From positions 7,279,501-7,343,500 of the forward strand of contig NZ_JACHMH010000001.1 of NCBI RefSeq assembly GCF_014204915.1: a DNA stretch of 64,000 bases, written 5' to 3'. Both the position numbers and the translations under genes were made by a program. Positions 1-8,633 of this stretch are shown here, piece after piece. Origin of the DNA: Crossiella cryophila. GTDB taxonomy: Bacteria; Actinomycetota; Actinomycetes; Mycobacteriales; Pseudonocardiaceae. Numbering within the stretch: the stretch's first letter is position 1; the number at the start of each line of letters is the position of its first letter. The notes under the pieces were generated by a model. That model ran no database searches, was not told where the DNA came from, and saw nothing but the letters and a program-made list of their open reading frames with translations.

Positions 1-992
1 TAGCCGGGAATCGATCCGCCGTGCCACCACAGGACCTTGCCGCAGCTCAGTTCGGTGCGGAACACGCCGAGGCCGTACTCGGCCTTGCCAGGCACGCCGG
101 TGGCCACCACGGTGCGCTTCAGCTCGGCCAGTTCGGCCGGGCGCAACAGCTTGCCGCCGAACAACTCGGCGAAGAACCGGCTCAGGTCGCTGGGGGTGCC
201 GACCAGCTCACCGGCGGCCCAGCCCCAGCCGGTGTCCTGCCGGGTGGCGTCCACGATCGGGCCGCCGGGCTTGGTGCCGTCGGCCTCGGCGTAGCCCTTG
301 GCGTGCCTGCCGCGGATGTCCCGCTCACCCACGTTGGGCCAGTAGGTGTCGCGTAGCCCGGCGGGCTTGATCACCCGCTCGGTGACCACCTCGGCCACCG
401 GTCGGCCGGTGACCTTCTCGATGAGCAGCCCAGCCAGGGTGTAGCCGGTGTTGTTGTAGTACCACTTCTTTCCCGGCTCGAACATGGCCGGCTGGGCCAG
501 CGCGGCGTCCAGGGCGTCCCGCGGGCTGAGGTAGCGGTCCCGCGCCTCCTGGAACTTCTCCATGCCGATGTGGTTGGTGTAGTTGGGCAGGCCGCTGGTG
601 TGCTGGAGCAGCTCGCGCACGGTGATCTTGTTGCCGTCGATACCCTTGCCGCGCACCAGATTCGGCAGGTACTTCTCGATCGGCTTGTCCAGCTCGATCC
701 TGCCCTCGCCGACCAGCTGCAGCACCGCGACGGCCACGAACAGCTTGGTGTTGCTGCCGATCCGCACCCGATCGTTCCGCTTGGCCTGACCCGAGACCAG
801 GTTGCGATCGTCCACAGTGGCCAGTGCGGCCGGGAACCTGTCCTCGCGCACCAGGCTGTCCAGGCGCTGCTGCACCTTGCTGCCGTGCTGGCTCTCCGCG
901 GCCACCGCGCCGGCGCCGGTGCAGGCCAGCGCCACGGTGACGGCGGCCGCGGCCACCGCGGCGGTCGAGCGGGCCAGACTGCTGCGCTTCAT
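1..992 (-). CDS. Serine hydrolase, beta-lactamase class C / DD-peptidase family (3' end cut by window)
   Basis: The protein has the three active-site motifs of the class C beta-lactamase / D-Ala-D-Ala carboxypeptidase fold: SNTK (S-x-x-K, near residue 80), YNN in YYNNTGY, and WHGGS close to the visible end. An N-terminal basic and hydrophobic stretch of about 33 residues (MKRSSLARST, then an Ala/Val-rich segment) looks like a secretion signal, so the enzyme should act outside the membrane. The start is the ATG at 992-990; no good alternative lies upstream in frame. The reading frame runs off the window at base 1, so the last part is missing. The family acts on peptidoglycan peptides, beta-lactams or esters, and the substrate cannot be told here. 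A second member of the same family lies at 22312-23400. A direct link to the PKS is not indicated. Confidence 0.88.
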   Translation of the reverse strand, partial: MKRSSLARSTAAVAAAAVTVALACTGAGAVAAESQHGSKVQQRLDSLVREDRFPAALATVDDRNLVSGQAKRNDRVRIGSNTKLFVAVAVLQLVGEGRIELDKPIEKYLPNLVRGKGIDGNKITVRELLQHTSGLPNYTNHIGMEKFQEARDRYLSPRDALDAALAQPAMFEPGKKWYYNNTGYTLAGLLIEKVTGRPVAEVVTERVIKPAGLRDTYWPNVGERDIRGRHAKGYAEADGTKPGGPIVDATRQDTGWGWAAGELVGTPSDLSRFFAELFGGKLLRPAELAELKRTVVATGVPGKAEYGLGVFRTELSCGKVLWWHGGSIPG

Positions 993-1214
993 GGTGGGTG
1001 TCCTGTTCTGCCGGGGCGGCGGGCTCTCCGCTGCTGGTGATCAGCTTCCCGTTTCCCGGCCGGTCACACATGCCCACCTACTACCGTCCTGGGGGTGGGG
1101 CTGGCCCTACCCCCGGTGCGCCCCGGCCACTCTCCCGGCGCAATGAGCGACACAGAAGCATGAGAGTTCCACTTCCGCGCGGCTGCCAGGTCCTTGGACA
1201 CCTAGCCTTGAATT
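993..1214. promoter_or_regulatory. Divergent intergenic region with a 10-bp hairpin
   Basis: This 222-base gap separates two divergently transcribed genes and must hold both promoters, though I could not pick convincing -35/-10 boxes. Bases 1091-1100 and 1105-1114 form a 10-bp stem (one G-U pair) with the tetraloop CTGG. No clear Shine-Dalgarno sequence precedes the ATG at 1215. Confidence 0.45.
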
Positions 1215-2558
1215 ATGAAGGCATCCGCAAAAACTCTTTGCCTGCTGCTGCCCGCACTCCTGGCCACCTTTGCCGGGATTTCCCCTGCCGCCGCCGGCGA
1301 CACCAAGGCCAGGAAGGACATTCCATCCATCCGGCCGTTCGATATGGAGGTCAACTACAACTGCGAACTTCAAGGCGGTTGCCGGCGGGTCCAATACAAC
1401 GGAACAGTCAGTGCTGACGGCGGACAATGGGTTGCCGCGGGCGTAGCCGGGGGAGGTTGCACCGGCGGGGATATCGAGGTTTACCAGAACGGCAGAAACA
1501 AGGACGGTACCCGGTGGCACGGTAAACCTGTTCAACGCGCTGACATCGCCTGTCGGCACGGCAGCGAAAAAGTGCGCTTCTTCGGCTACGACCATTGGGA
1601 CCCCGAGGACAGATCGGTGACCCTGGAACTACAGGTGTGCGTCAAGATCGTGCTCGGCGGCCGGTACTGCAGCGATGTCAAGAGCACGACCGTGGCACTT
1701 CCGGAGCCGCCCCCGCCGCCCACCCCGTGCCCCGCGGACTCGACGGTGTGCGATGACGAGCAGGCCGGGATGCTCACCAGAAGCGCGGCCGAATGGAATG
1801 ACTGGCGGCAGGCGAACCCGGACGCGGAGATCAAGCTCAGGAACGTCCGCTTCCTCGGTGGCAAGCTCCTGGATCTCACCGGGGCCGACCTGCGGGACGT
1901 CGATCTCACCGGCGCCGATTTCGTGGGCTGGGCCAGGAAGGTCAACCTGACCGGCGCCGACTTCCGCGGCGCCGATCTCACCGGCGCCCAGCTCAATGAC
2001 GTTGATCTCACGAAGGCCGACCTTCGGGGCGCGAATGTCAAGAACGCCAACATCAGTGGCGCCACCCTGTCCGGGGCCAACCTGACCGGCATGGACATGA
2101 CCGGACTCGGCATCAGGGAGCTGTCCCTGGCAGGCGCGAACCTCACCGAGGCCAACTTCGCGCAGGTGGACGGTACGCAGACCGACCTCTCCGGCGCTGA
2201 TCTCACCCGCGCGACCTTCACCGGGAGCAGTTTCCTGGACGGCAACTTCAGCAAGGCCAAGCTGTCCGGGGCCGATATCAGGGAAACCACCCTGTTCAGG
2301 GCCAACCTGGCCGGCGCCGACCTCACCGGCGCCGATCTGCTGGCGAGCCTGCTCATGGACGCCGATCTCACCGGAGCCAACCTCACCGACACCCGATTCA
2401 TGGTGCCCGGCCAGACGATCTCCGCGGCCGAACTCGATGGCGCCGACCTCACCGACGTCAACCTGGCCGGCAGCAGGATCTCCGACGAGCAGCTGAGTTC
2501 GGCGAAGTCCATCGCGGGCTGCCGGAACCACCCACCGCAGTGCCCGGCAGGTCGATGA
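1215..2558 (+). CDS. Secreted pentapeptide-repeat protein
   Basis: This 447-residue protein begins with a Sec-type signal peptide (MKASAKTLCLLLPALLATF, then an AAAG-like cleavage region near residue 28). A roughly 140-residue N-terminal domain rich in Cys, Gly and Trp follows, which I do not recognise. After a proline-rich linker (PPPPPTPCP) and a short segment, residues of about 205-430 are almost continuous A(D/N)LTG-type pentapeptide repeats, which fold as a right-handed quadrilateral beta-helix. The C-terminus carries two cysteines. In the family, cytoplasmic members such as MfpA and Qnr protect DNA gyrase. A secreted one is more likely a surface or binding protein, so no gyrase role is claimed. 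Base composition of the first 400 bases is visibly less GC-rich than the PKS region. The start is chosen for the signal peptide; a good ribosome binding site is absent. Confidence 0.85.
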   Translation: MKASAKTLCLLLPALLATFAGISPAAAGDTKARKDIPSIRPFDMEVNYNCELQGGCRRVQYNGTVSADGGQWVAAGVAGGGCTGGDIEVYQNGRNKDGTRWHGKPVQRADIACRHGSEKVRFFGYDHWDPEDRSVTLELQVCVKIVLGGRYCSDVKSTTVALPEPPPPPTPCPADSTVCDDEQAGMLTRSAAEWNDWRQANPDAEIKLRNVRFLGGKLLDLTGADLRDVDLTGADFVGWARKVNLTGADFRGADLTGAQLNDVDLTKADLRGANVKNANISGATLSGANLTGMDMTGLGIRELSLAGANLTEANFAQVDGTQTDLSGADLTRATFTGSSFLDGNFSKAKLSGADIRETTLFRANLAGADLTGADLLASLLMDADLTGANLTDTRFMVPGQTISAAELDGADLTDVNLAGSRISDEQLSSAKSIAGCRNHPPQCPAGR

Positions 2559-2586
2559 CCCGCTGGTCCACCGGCACCGCGTCGGC

Positions 2587-3172
2587 CTAGTTGTCGATGC
2601 GGTGCTGCGAGCGCAGGTCGAGGTCGCCGTACTGCCCGCCGCGCACCCTGGCCGGGTCGAACAGTCCATTCAGGACGGCCAGGTCGTCCGCGCTGAGCGG
2701 GACGGCGGTGGCGGCGGCGTTCTGGCGGGCGTAGGCCGCGCGTTTGGTGCCGGGGATGGGGGCGATGGCGTAGGGCTGGGCGAGCAGCCAGGCCAGCGCG
2801 ATCTGGCCGGGGGCGTGGCCGCGTTCGCCGGCGAAGGTCTTCAGGGCCGAGATCGGGGCCACCGCGGCGGCCCGGCGCAGCAGGTCAGGGCCGACCGCGC
2901 TGAGGCCGAGCGCGCGCACCTTGCCCGCGGTGACCAGGTCGGCCATCGCGCCCACGGTGTCCTCGATCGGCACGGCCGGGTCGAGGCGGTGCAGGCTGTC
3001 CGCGCAGGCCGTGGCCACGTACTCGGGGCGGCCGCCCAGGATCACCCCGCCCTCCGAGCGAAGCTGGTGCCGAACCTGGTGGCCGGTACATCCCCATGCA
3101 GTCCAGGCCGATCGGGCGGATGAAGATGTCAGTGATTCCCACGGTGAGGCGGGCTTCTCGAATGGTGGTCAT
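2587..3172 (-). pseudogene. Aldo/keto reductase remnant with internal deletions
   Basis: Pieces of an NADPH-dependent aldo/keto reductase are present in the right order but cannot form a full enzyme. The frame from the ATG at 3172 encodes an N-terminal piece ending in IGLDCMGMY, matching the family's LGLGCMGMS-like beginning. A different frame then resumes at [17 protein letters not shown] and continues through [20 protein letters not shown] to [19 protein letters not shown] and a normal C-terminus. The catalytic Asp/Tyr/Lys region after CMGM is missing. The segment that usually reads DLYYQHRVD is lost between LHRL and PAVPIE, and about 50 residues are lost after PISALK. What remains (152 residues from 3045) is under half the usual 320-330. 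It ends 28 bases from the convergent pentapeptide gene. It is almost certainly non-functional. Confidence 0.8.
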
Positions 3173-3346
3173 CCTTGGGACCGCGTGCCCGCGAGGTGCG
3201 GAGTTGTGATGGCGGTGGTCCCGGATTTCCAGCGGGCCAGGCGGCCTGAGCAGCGCGAACTCGGCCGCGGCTGTCCTGACTACGCTGCCCACCGAGTGGC
3301 CCGCCCCGCCCTGTGCGCCGGGCGCGGTGATGCGGGCCTGGGCGCG

Positions 3347-3523
3347 GCGGACACGCTCACGCTGACCGAGTACGCGATCGTGGCGCTGGTCGGCCGGTGG
3401 CCGTTCAGCAACCCGACCCCGGCCGTGGCCGACCCGCGGCTGGTGCGGTCCAGGGTGGACTTCGCCGCGATGTACGGCGAGATCCCGCACACCATGCTGT
3501 CCGGCCTGCCGGCCCGCGCCTAG
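3347..3523 (+). pseudogene. Unidentified coding remnant (C-terminal piece)
   Basis: From about 3347 to the TAG at 3521-3523 one plus-strand frame has almost only G or C in third positions. It encodes about 58 residues (DTLTLTEYAIVALVGRWP and onward, ending GLPARA). Upstream the same frame loses this codon bias while a neighbouring frame (SAAAVLTTLPTEWPAPP) gains it, so the gene looks frameshifted or truncated. I do not recognise the family. It lies next to the decayed aldo/keto reductase, and its stop overlaps the end of the LysR-like gene. It could instead be chance codon bias. Confidence 0.35.
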
Positions 3524-4251
3524 CGGCCGCGACGTGGTTTGCGGCCCCGGCCGGTGGGCGCGGCGGCGCGCTTCTGGTTGCGCGCGGGGGCCGGTTTCTT
3601 CGCCTTGGCCGGTGCCGGAGCGGGCGCCGGGGCTGGTGTGCCGGCGCCGCGGGTGCTGTTGACCGTGCGGCCGCGGACGATGCCGATGAACTGCTCGGTC
3701 AGCTCGGTCCCGGCGTCCTCCCGCCAGGACAGCGCGACCTGGGAGACCGGCGCGTCGGCCAGCGTCCGGAAGGCGAGGTCCTTGCGGTGGTGCAGCCGGG
3801 CCAGCGACTGCGGCACGATCAGCAGTCCCACTCCCGCGGCCACCAGCTGGATCGCGTCCGCGGTGGTCTCCGGACGCTCCTTCGCGGGCTGGCCGGGCGG
3901 CGCGGTCCAGTCCAGGGAGTCATCCAGGGCGTGCAGCACCAGCAGGTCGGCCAGTTCGGCGGCGGTGATCTCGGCGCCCTCGGTGAGCGGGTGGTCCTTG
4001 GGCAGCACGACCACGGTGTTCTCGGTGTAGAGCGGGATCGCGTGCAGGTCGGTGCGGTCGATGGGCAAGCGCAGCAACGCGGCGTCGACCTCGCGGGCGC
4101 GCACCGCCTCGGCGGCCTCGGTGGGCGAGAGCGACTGCAGGTGCAGCGGGACCTCGGGCAGGCGCTCCTGCCAGGTCCGGATCCACTTGGCCGGGGTCAC
4201 CCCCGGCACGTAGCCGAGGCGGAACGACGCAGGGGTGTCCGAGCCAGTCAC
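3520..4251 (-). CDS. LysR-type substrate-binding (effector) domain protein without HTH, with basic tail
   Basis: Residues of about 8-200 match the periplasmic-binding-like effector domain of LysR regulators: FRLGYVPGV at the start, LHLQSLSPTEAAEAVRAREVDAALLRLP, the LVVLPKDHPL-like segment (VVVLPKDHPLTE), and GVGLLIVPQSLARLH. The N-terminal winged helix-turn-helix is absent, and there is no upstream in-frame room for it, because the start lies 57 bases from the divergent gene at 4309. The last 40 residues are a low-complexity tail of alternating Ala-Pro followed by Lys/Arg-rich sequence (KAKKPAPARNQKR, GRGRKPRRGR). The protein may bind a small effector or partner. The tail may contact nucleic acid, but that is inference. 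Divergent placement with the DUF5997-type gene suggests a shared control region. Confidence 0.75.
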   Translation of the reverse strand: MTGSDTPASFRLGYVPGVTPAKWIRTWQERLPEVPLHLQSLSPTEAAEAVRAREVDAALLRLPIDRTDLHAIPLYTENTVVVLPKDHPLTEGAEITAAELADLLVLHALDDSLDWTAPPGQPAKERPETTADAIQLVAAGVGLLIVPQSLARLHHRKDLAFRTLADAPVSQVALSWREDAGTELTEQFIGIVRGRTVNSTRGAGTPAPAPAPAPAKAKKPAPARNQKRAAAPTGRGRKPRRGR

Positions 4252-4308
4252 CAGGTCAGATTACCGCCCGTGGTCAGCGCCAACGCACCAGCTCGATACC
4301 CTGTGGAC

Positions 4309-4716
4309 ATGACGTCGCAGAAAACCCCCCAGACGATGAAGCCCGCGACCGCGGCGAAGAAGCTGGGTGTGTACCTCGAGGCCACCCCCGCGGAGTTCCA
4401 GGAGGGTGTCGTCTCGCGCGACGAGCTGAACGCGCTGCAGGCCGACCCGCCGGAGTGGCTGCGCGACCTGCGCCGCAACGGCCCGCACCCGCGCCCGGTG
4501 CTGGCGCTCAAGCTGGGCATCTCCATTGGCGGGCTGGCCCGCGGTGGCATCACCGAGGCGCTGACCACCGCGCAGGTGGAGGCGCTGAAGGCGGAGAACC
4601 CGGAGTGGCTGCGCCAGGAGCGGGCCACCCAGGCCGAGGTGCGCCGGGAAGAGGCGCGGCTGAAGGAGCTGAAGGACTCGGGCGAGCAGCCCAGCGCGCC
4701 GGCCAAGCGCCGCTAG
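4309..4716 (+). CDS. DUF5997-type conserved protein
   Basis: A 135-residue soluble protein starting at the ATG at 4309 (MTSQKTPQTMKPATAAKKLG). It has two repeated-looking halves, each ending in a PEWLR motif (DPPEWLRDLRRNGPHPRPV and ENPEWLRQERATQ), and a charged helical C-terminus (EVRREEARLKELKDSG). This pattern matches the small actinobacterial family DUF5997, whose function is unknown to me. An in-frame open region extends upstream to 3397 but overlaps the LysR-like gene on the other strand. The short start fits the codon bias and leaves a 57-base divergent promoter gap. Confidence 0.75.
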   Translation: MTSQKTPQTMKPATAAKKLGVYLEATPAEFQEGVVSRDELNALQADPPEWLRDLRRNGPHPRPVLALKLGISIGGLARGGITEALTTAQVEALKAENPEWLRQERATQAEVRREEARLKELKDSGEQPSAPAKRR

Positions 4717-4768
4717 TCAGGGCTAACCCGGGTGCACCGCCGTGCCGCACCCGGCACACTGACCTGCT

Positions 4769-5503
4769 GTGATCACCACGCTGGCCGACCGGCCCGAGTT
4801 GCTCGAACCCCTGCTCGCCATGGACACCGGCTGGCCGGAGTTCCTGCTGCACGACCTGGTCTCCGACGCGCTCTGGTTCCAGGTCCCCGAGGTGTTCCCC
4901 GAGTACTGCGTGGTGGCCACCGAGGGTGATCGGGTGGTCGCCTATGGGCTCGCGGTGCCCTACGACGGCCACGGTGAAGGTCGCGTGCCCATGCCGGATC
5001 AGGGCTGGGACCGGATCCTGCCCTGGGCCTTCGACGACCACCGCGAGGGGCAGACGCCGACCGTGGCCGGGGCGCTGGAGATCACCGTGACGGCCGATGC
5101 GCTGGGGCAGGGGCTGTCCGGGCGGATGCTGGCCGCGTTGGGGGACGCGGCTCGGGCGCAGGGGCGGGATGAGCTGCTGGTGCCGTTGCGGCCGATCTGG
5201 AAGGAGCGGCAGCCTGCGGTGCCGATGGCGGAATACGTGCGGCAGGTCCGGGAGGACGGGTTGCCGGTTGACCCGTGGTTGCGGGTGCACGTGCGGGCGG
5301 GTGGAATCGTGGAGCAGGTCGCGCCCGCGTCGGCGACGGTGAGTGGGTCGCTGGCGCAGTGGCGGGCGTGGACCGGGTTGCCGTTCGATCGGGATGGCGG
5401 GGTGGCGGTGCCGGGGGCGTTGTCGTTGGTGCACTGCGATTTGGCGCAGGACTTCGCGGTGTATGTGGAGCCGAATGTGTGGGTGCGGCACCGGTTGGGC
5501 TGA
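4769..5503 (+). CDS. GNAT-like N-acetyltransferase family protein
   Basis: A 244-residue protein with a GTG start at 4769, 52 bases after the previous stop, so probably co-transcribed. The order of features resembles the GCN5-related acetyltransferase fold: an N-terminal acceptor region, a central strand (YCVVATEGDRVVAYGLAVPY), then ALEITVTADALGQGLSGRML, which sits where GNAT enzymes have the acetyl-CoA pyrophosphate loop (the usual form is R/Q-x-x-G-x-G/A). A second strand (EELLVPLRP-like) and a long C-terminal extension (LAQWRAWTGLPFDRDG, ending VYVEPNVWVRHRLG) follow. Some related actinomycete proteins are annotated only as hypothetical. The substrate is unknown. The pyrophosphate loop is degenerate, so activity is uncertain. 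Confidence 0.6.
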   Translation: MITTLADRPELLEPLLAMDTGWPEFLLHDLVSDALWFQVPEVFPEYCVVATEGDRVVAYGLAVPYDGHGEGRVPMPDQGWDRILPWAFDDHREGQTPTVAGALEITVTADALGQGLSGRMLAALGDAARAQGRDELLVPLRPIWKERQPAVPMAEYVRQVREDGLPVDPWLRVHVRAGGIVEQVAPASATVSGSLAQWRAWTGLPFDRDGGVAVPGALSLVHCDLAQDFAVYVEPNVWVRHRLG

Positions 5504-5534
5504 CCACCGTCTTCGAGGATCACCCAGCATCGGG

Positions 5535-5799
5535 GGCAGTCCATGGGATCGCCTGCCGGTCGAGCAGCTGTCGATCAGCGACGGGCCGTTTGACGCCGCG
5601 CTGGCAGTGAACACAGTCGGCATGTGGCCGGACCCGACCGCCCGGCTACGCGAACTAGCTCGGCTGTTGCGGCCCGGCGGGCGCCATTGAGTTGGCGGGC
5701 CGGCTCGCCGAAGCCGGGTTCGAGCAGCTCCGCACCGAAGTGCTCGACCTGGATCCACCGGCCGTGTGCGTCATCGGGCGCGTGGCAGCTGTCCGATGA
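5535..5799 (+). pseudogene. SAM-dependent class I methyltransferase remnant
   Basis: Two frames carry pieces of one methyltransferase. The first (about 5535-5690) reads VEQLSISDGPFDAALAVNTV, then WPDPTARLRELARLLRPGGR, the motif IV-VI region of class I methyltransferases, and then hits a stop. One base over, 5686-5799 reads ELAGRLAEAGFEQLRTEVLD and ends VCVIGRVAAVR, which is the usual C-terminal strand region. The SAM-binding GxGxG motif and roughly 30 residues between the two pieces are missing. The gene is therefore truncated at the 5' end, deleted internally and frameshifted. It sits between the GNAT-like gene and the end of the LuxR gene. Confidence 0.7.
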
Positions 5800-5807
5800 C
5801 GCCGTAC

Positions 5808-8633
5808 TCACTGCCCGCTGCGGGCCAGTGCCGCCGCCAGCTCCGCCCGGCCGCGGACGCCGAGTTTGCGGTACGCGCTGGTCAGGTGCAGTTCGACCGT
5901 GCGGACGGTGAGGAACAGGGATTCCGCGATCTCCCGGTTGGTCGCGCCGTTGGCGGCTCTGGCGGCGACGCGGCGTTCGCTGCCGGTGAGGCTGTCGGCC
6001 GGGGAGTCGGTGCCGCGGCGCAACCGGCCGCCCGCCTCCAGCAACGCGGCCGAGGACAGGGTGACCTGACGCCGGTGGCGGAGTAGGACCGAGCGATCCA
6101 GGGAGCTGCGCAGGCGTTTGCGGGCGGCTTCGGCGTCGCCCGCGCGGAGCAGGGCGCGGCCGAGGAGGTACTCGGCTCGGGCGTGCTCGAACTTGCCGGG
6201 TGAGGTGGCCAGGGTGCGGACGGCTTCGGTGAGCAGGCGGATGCCCTGGGGGCCTGGGGTGACGGCGCCCTGGGCGGTGAGGGCCATGCCGAGGGCGCGC
6301 GGGGTGCCCCAGCGGCGGCACAGCTCGGCGCCGTGGTTGGCGATGGCGGTGCCTTCTTCGAGGCGGTCCTGGTCGGCGAGGATGAGGGCGGCCTCGTACC
6401 ACCAGGGGGCCAGCACCGGGTTGTCGATGTTGCCTTCGGCCAGGCTCAGTGCGCACTGCTGGAGGGTTTCCAGGGCGCGGTCGATCTCGCCGAGGGCCTC
6501 GTAGGTGCGGGCGCGGGCCATCAGGTAGTAGTGGTACTCCAGGGTGAAGGCGTCGAAGCGGTCGCGGAAGGTCTCGCCGAGGATCTCGTCGGCGCGGTCG
6601 GCCTCGCCCAGGTCGGTGAGCACCACCGCGAGGGCGACCTGGGGCATGACCATGGCGCCCGCCCAGTTCTCCTGGACGACCAGGTCGTAGCAGGACTGGG
6701 CGTCGGCCAGGGCCTCGACCAGGTCGCCGTTCCAGTGCCGCACGATCGCACGCAGGCTGCTGACCAGGCAGTAGGTCCAGGCGGCCCCGGTGGACTGCAT
6801 GTGCTCGACCAGCATGTCCAGCGCCTCGGGCATGGCCACGGTGTCATCGGCCAGGTAGAGGGTGTAGATCGAGCCCAGGATGGTCCAGCCACCCACCTCG
6901 ACCTCGTTTATCTTCAGCGCCCGCCGGGTCTGCTCGGCCAGTTCGGCGGCGGGGCGGGCCTGCAGCATGCCCAGCAGGGCGAGGCCGGCCAGCAGCTGGC
7001 GTTCCTCGGCGGTGTCCCCCGGCGGGTTGGCGCGGTGCGCGAAGCGCTCCCCCAGCTCGCCCAGGTTGGTCTTCTCGTCGATGCCGGAGGCCAGCATCGA
7101 GGACTCCAGCACCGCGCGCAGGGCCCGGTCGGTGCTGTCGGGTTCGGGGCCGATGGTCTTGGTCAGCGCGTCCAGGGTGGTGCAGGCCAGGGCGAAGGCG
7201 CGGATGGAGTTCTGCGCGCGCAGCGAGGTCAGCGTGTACTGGAGCACCAGCGGGACCTGGCGGCGTGGGTCGGCGATCAGTTCGAGGGCGCGTTCCAGGT
7301 GGCGCAGCGCGGTGGTGGGTTCGATCATCGCGAGCACCCTGGCGAGCTGGCTGAGCACCGGCACGTCGGCGTCGTCCACGGCGAGCACGCGCTCCAGGTA
7401 ACTGGCCGCCATCCGTGGTGCGCCGCGGTGTTCGGCGCCGGTGGCGGCCTCGCGCAGCACGTCGGCCATCCACGGTTCGGGGGCGCCGGGCAGCAGCACC
7501 AGCAGCACCGCCACCTCCTCGGCGGGCCTGCCTGCGTCGTTGAGCAGGGTGGCGGCGCGTTCGCGGAGCTGGTCGAGTTCGGCCGAAGGGGTGCCGCCGA
7601 GCACGGTCTGCCGGATGGTGTCGTGCACGAATTCCGGGCCGGGCCCGAAGTCCTCGGCGGTGACCAGGTCGCGGCGGCGCAGTTCGCTGATGGCCGCGGT
7701 GGTGGTGCGGTGGTGCGCCCCGGCGAGTGCGGCGATGAGTTCGAGGGCCTCGCCGGGCAGGATGGCGATGGCCCTGGCCACGGCCAGGAAGTGCTCGGGC
7801 AGCCGGTCCAGCACCGAACGGGCGACCACGGCCCGGCCCAGGTCCTCCAGCAGTGCGGGGTCGGTGCGGTCGCCGTCGTGCTCGCCCAGCCTGGTCAGCA
7901 TCCGGCCGAGCAGCAGCGGGTTGCCGCCGGTGAGCTGGGCGCAGCGGGCGGCGAAGGCCAGTTCCGGTTCGGCGCCGAGCACCTTGGTCAGCAGTTCGGC
8001 CACCGGGCGGGCGCTGAGCGCTGGCAGGTTGACCGTGTGGCACAGGGAGAGTTCGGCGATCTCGGCGAAGACCTCGGTGACCGGGGAGTCCTGGTCGGTG
8101 CGCTGGGTGAGCAGCAGCAACAGCGGCAGGTCCTCGGCCCGGCGGAGCAGGAAGGCCAGCCAGCGCAGCGAGGGGTCGTCGCACCACTGGAGGTCGTCCA
8201 CGGCCAGTACCAGCAGGCCGTCGGCGGTGAGTCCGACGGTGAGCCAGTGCAGGCCGTGCAGCACCGAGTAGGCGGTGTTGTGCTGGGTCGGATGCTGTAT
8301 TTCCGGGTCGACCGCTGGCAGCGCGTGCCGGGCACTGCCGTCCAGCAGCCGCCCGGCCTCGCCCTTCTGGGTCAGGTGCAGCGGCTCGAACAGCGCGCGG
8401 ACCGCGGCATAGGCCCCGCTGCCCGCGTCCCGGCAGCGCGCGGACAGGGTGCGGGCGGCCAGTGGCCGGATCCGGGTGAGGGCGGCCTGCAGCAGGGTGG
8501 TCTTGCCGATGCCCGCCGGACCGCGGAGCAGGACCGCCTGGCCGGTGCCGGCCCGCGCCTTCTCGGCGATCTCGACCAGCAGGTCCAGTTCCCGGTCCCG
8601 CCCGACCAGCGCTGTGTCCCTGCCCCCGTTCAT
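5808..8633 (-). CDS. LAL-family (large ATP-binding LuxR) transcriptional regulator
   Basis: A 941-residue regulator. The N-terminal AAA/STAND ATPase has Walker A GPAGIGKTT at residues 38-46 and Walker B LLVLAVDDLQWCDD near residue 140. The middle of about 500 residues is helical and TPR-like (for example RALETLQQCALSLAEGN). The C-terminus is a LuxR helix-turn-helix (LTGSERRVAARAANGATNREIAESLFLT, then VELHLTSAYRKLGV). The size and architecture are typical of MalT/PikD-type activators found in macrolide clusters, which bind ATP and drive transcription of biosynthetic genes. It is divergent from the P450 gene across a 320-base gap. The start ATG at 8633 is preceded by AGGA eight bases away. It is probably the cluster-situated activator, which is inferred from context. 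Confidence 0.92.
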   Translation of the reverse strand: MNGGRDTALVGRDRELDLLVEIAEKARAGTGQAVLLRGPAGIGKTTLLQAALTRIRPLAARTLSARCRDAGSGAYAAVRALFEPLHLTQKGEAGRLLDGSARHALPAVDPEIQHPTQHNTAYSVLHGLHWLTVGLTADGLLVLAVDDLQWCDDPSLRWLAFLLRRAEDLPLLLLLTQRTDQDSPVTEVFAEIAELSLCHTVNLPALSARPVAELLTKVLGAEPELAFAARCAQLTGGNPLLLGRMLTRLGEHDGDRTDPALLEDLGRAVVARSVLDRLPEHFLAVARAIAILPGEALELIAALAGAHHRTTTAAISELRRRDLVTAEDFGPGPEFVHDTIRQTVLGGTPSAELDQLRERAATLLNDAGRPAEEVAVLLVLLPGAPEPWMADVLREAATGAEHRGAPRMAASYLERVLAVDDADVPVLSQLARVLAMIEPTTALRHLERALELIADPRRQVPLVLQYTLTSLRAQNSIRAFALACTTLDALTKTIGPEPDSTDRALRAVLESSMLASGIDEKTNLGELGERFAHRANPPGDTAEERQLLAGLALLGMLQARPAAELAEQTRRALKINEVEVGGWTILGSIYTLYLADDTVAMPEALDMLVEHMQSTGAAWTYCLVSSLRAIVRHWNGDLVEALADAQSCYDLVVQENWAGAMVMPQVALAVVLTDLGEADRADEILGETFRDRFDAFTLEYHYYLMARARTYEALGEIDRALETLQQCALSLAEGNIDNPVLAPWWYEAALILADQDRLEEGTAIANHGAELCRRWGTPRALGMALTAQGAVTPGPQGIRLLTEAVRTLATSPGKFEHARAEYLLGRALLRAGDAEAARKRLRSSLDRSVLLRHRRQVTLSSAALLEAGGRLRRGTDSPADSLTGSERRVAARAANGATNREIAESLFLTVRTVELHLTSAYRKLGVRGRAELAAALARSGQ

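Noticed and set aside
3183-3346. Gene between the aldo/keto reductase remnant and the C-terminal coding remnant
   Set aside because: Codon bias switches between frames and no start or recognisable motif is present; I see only decayed sequence.
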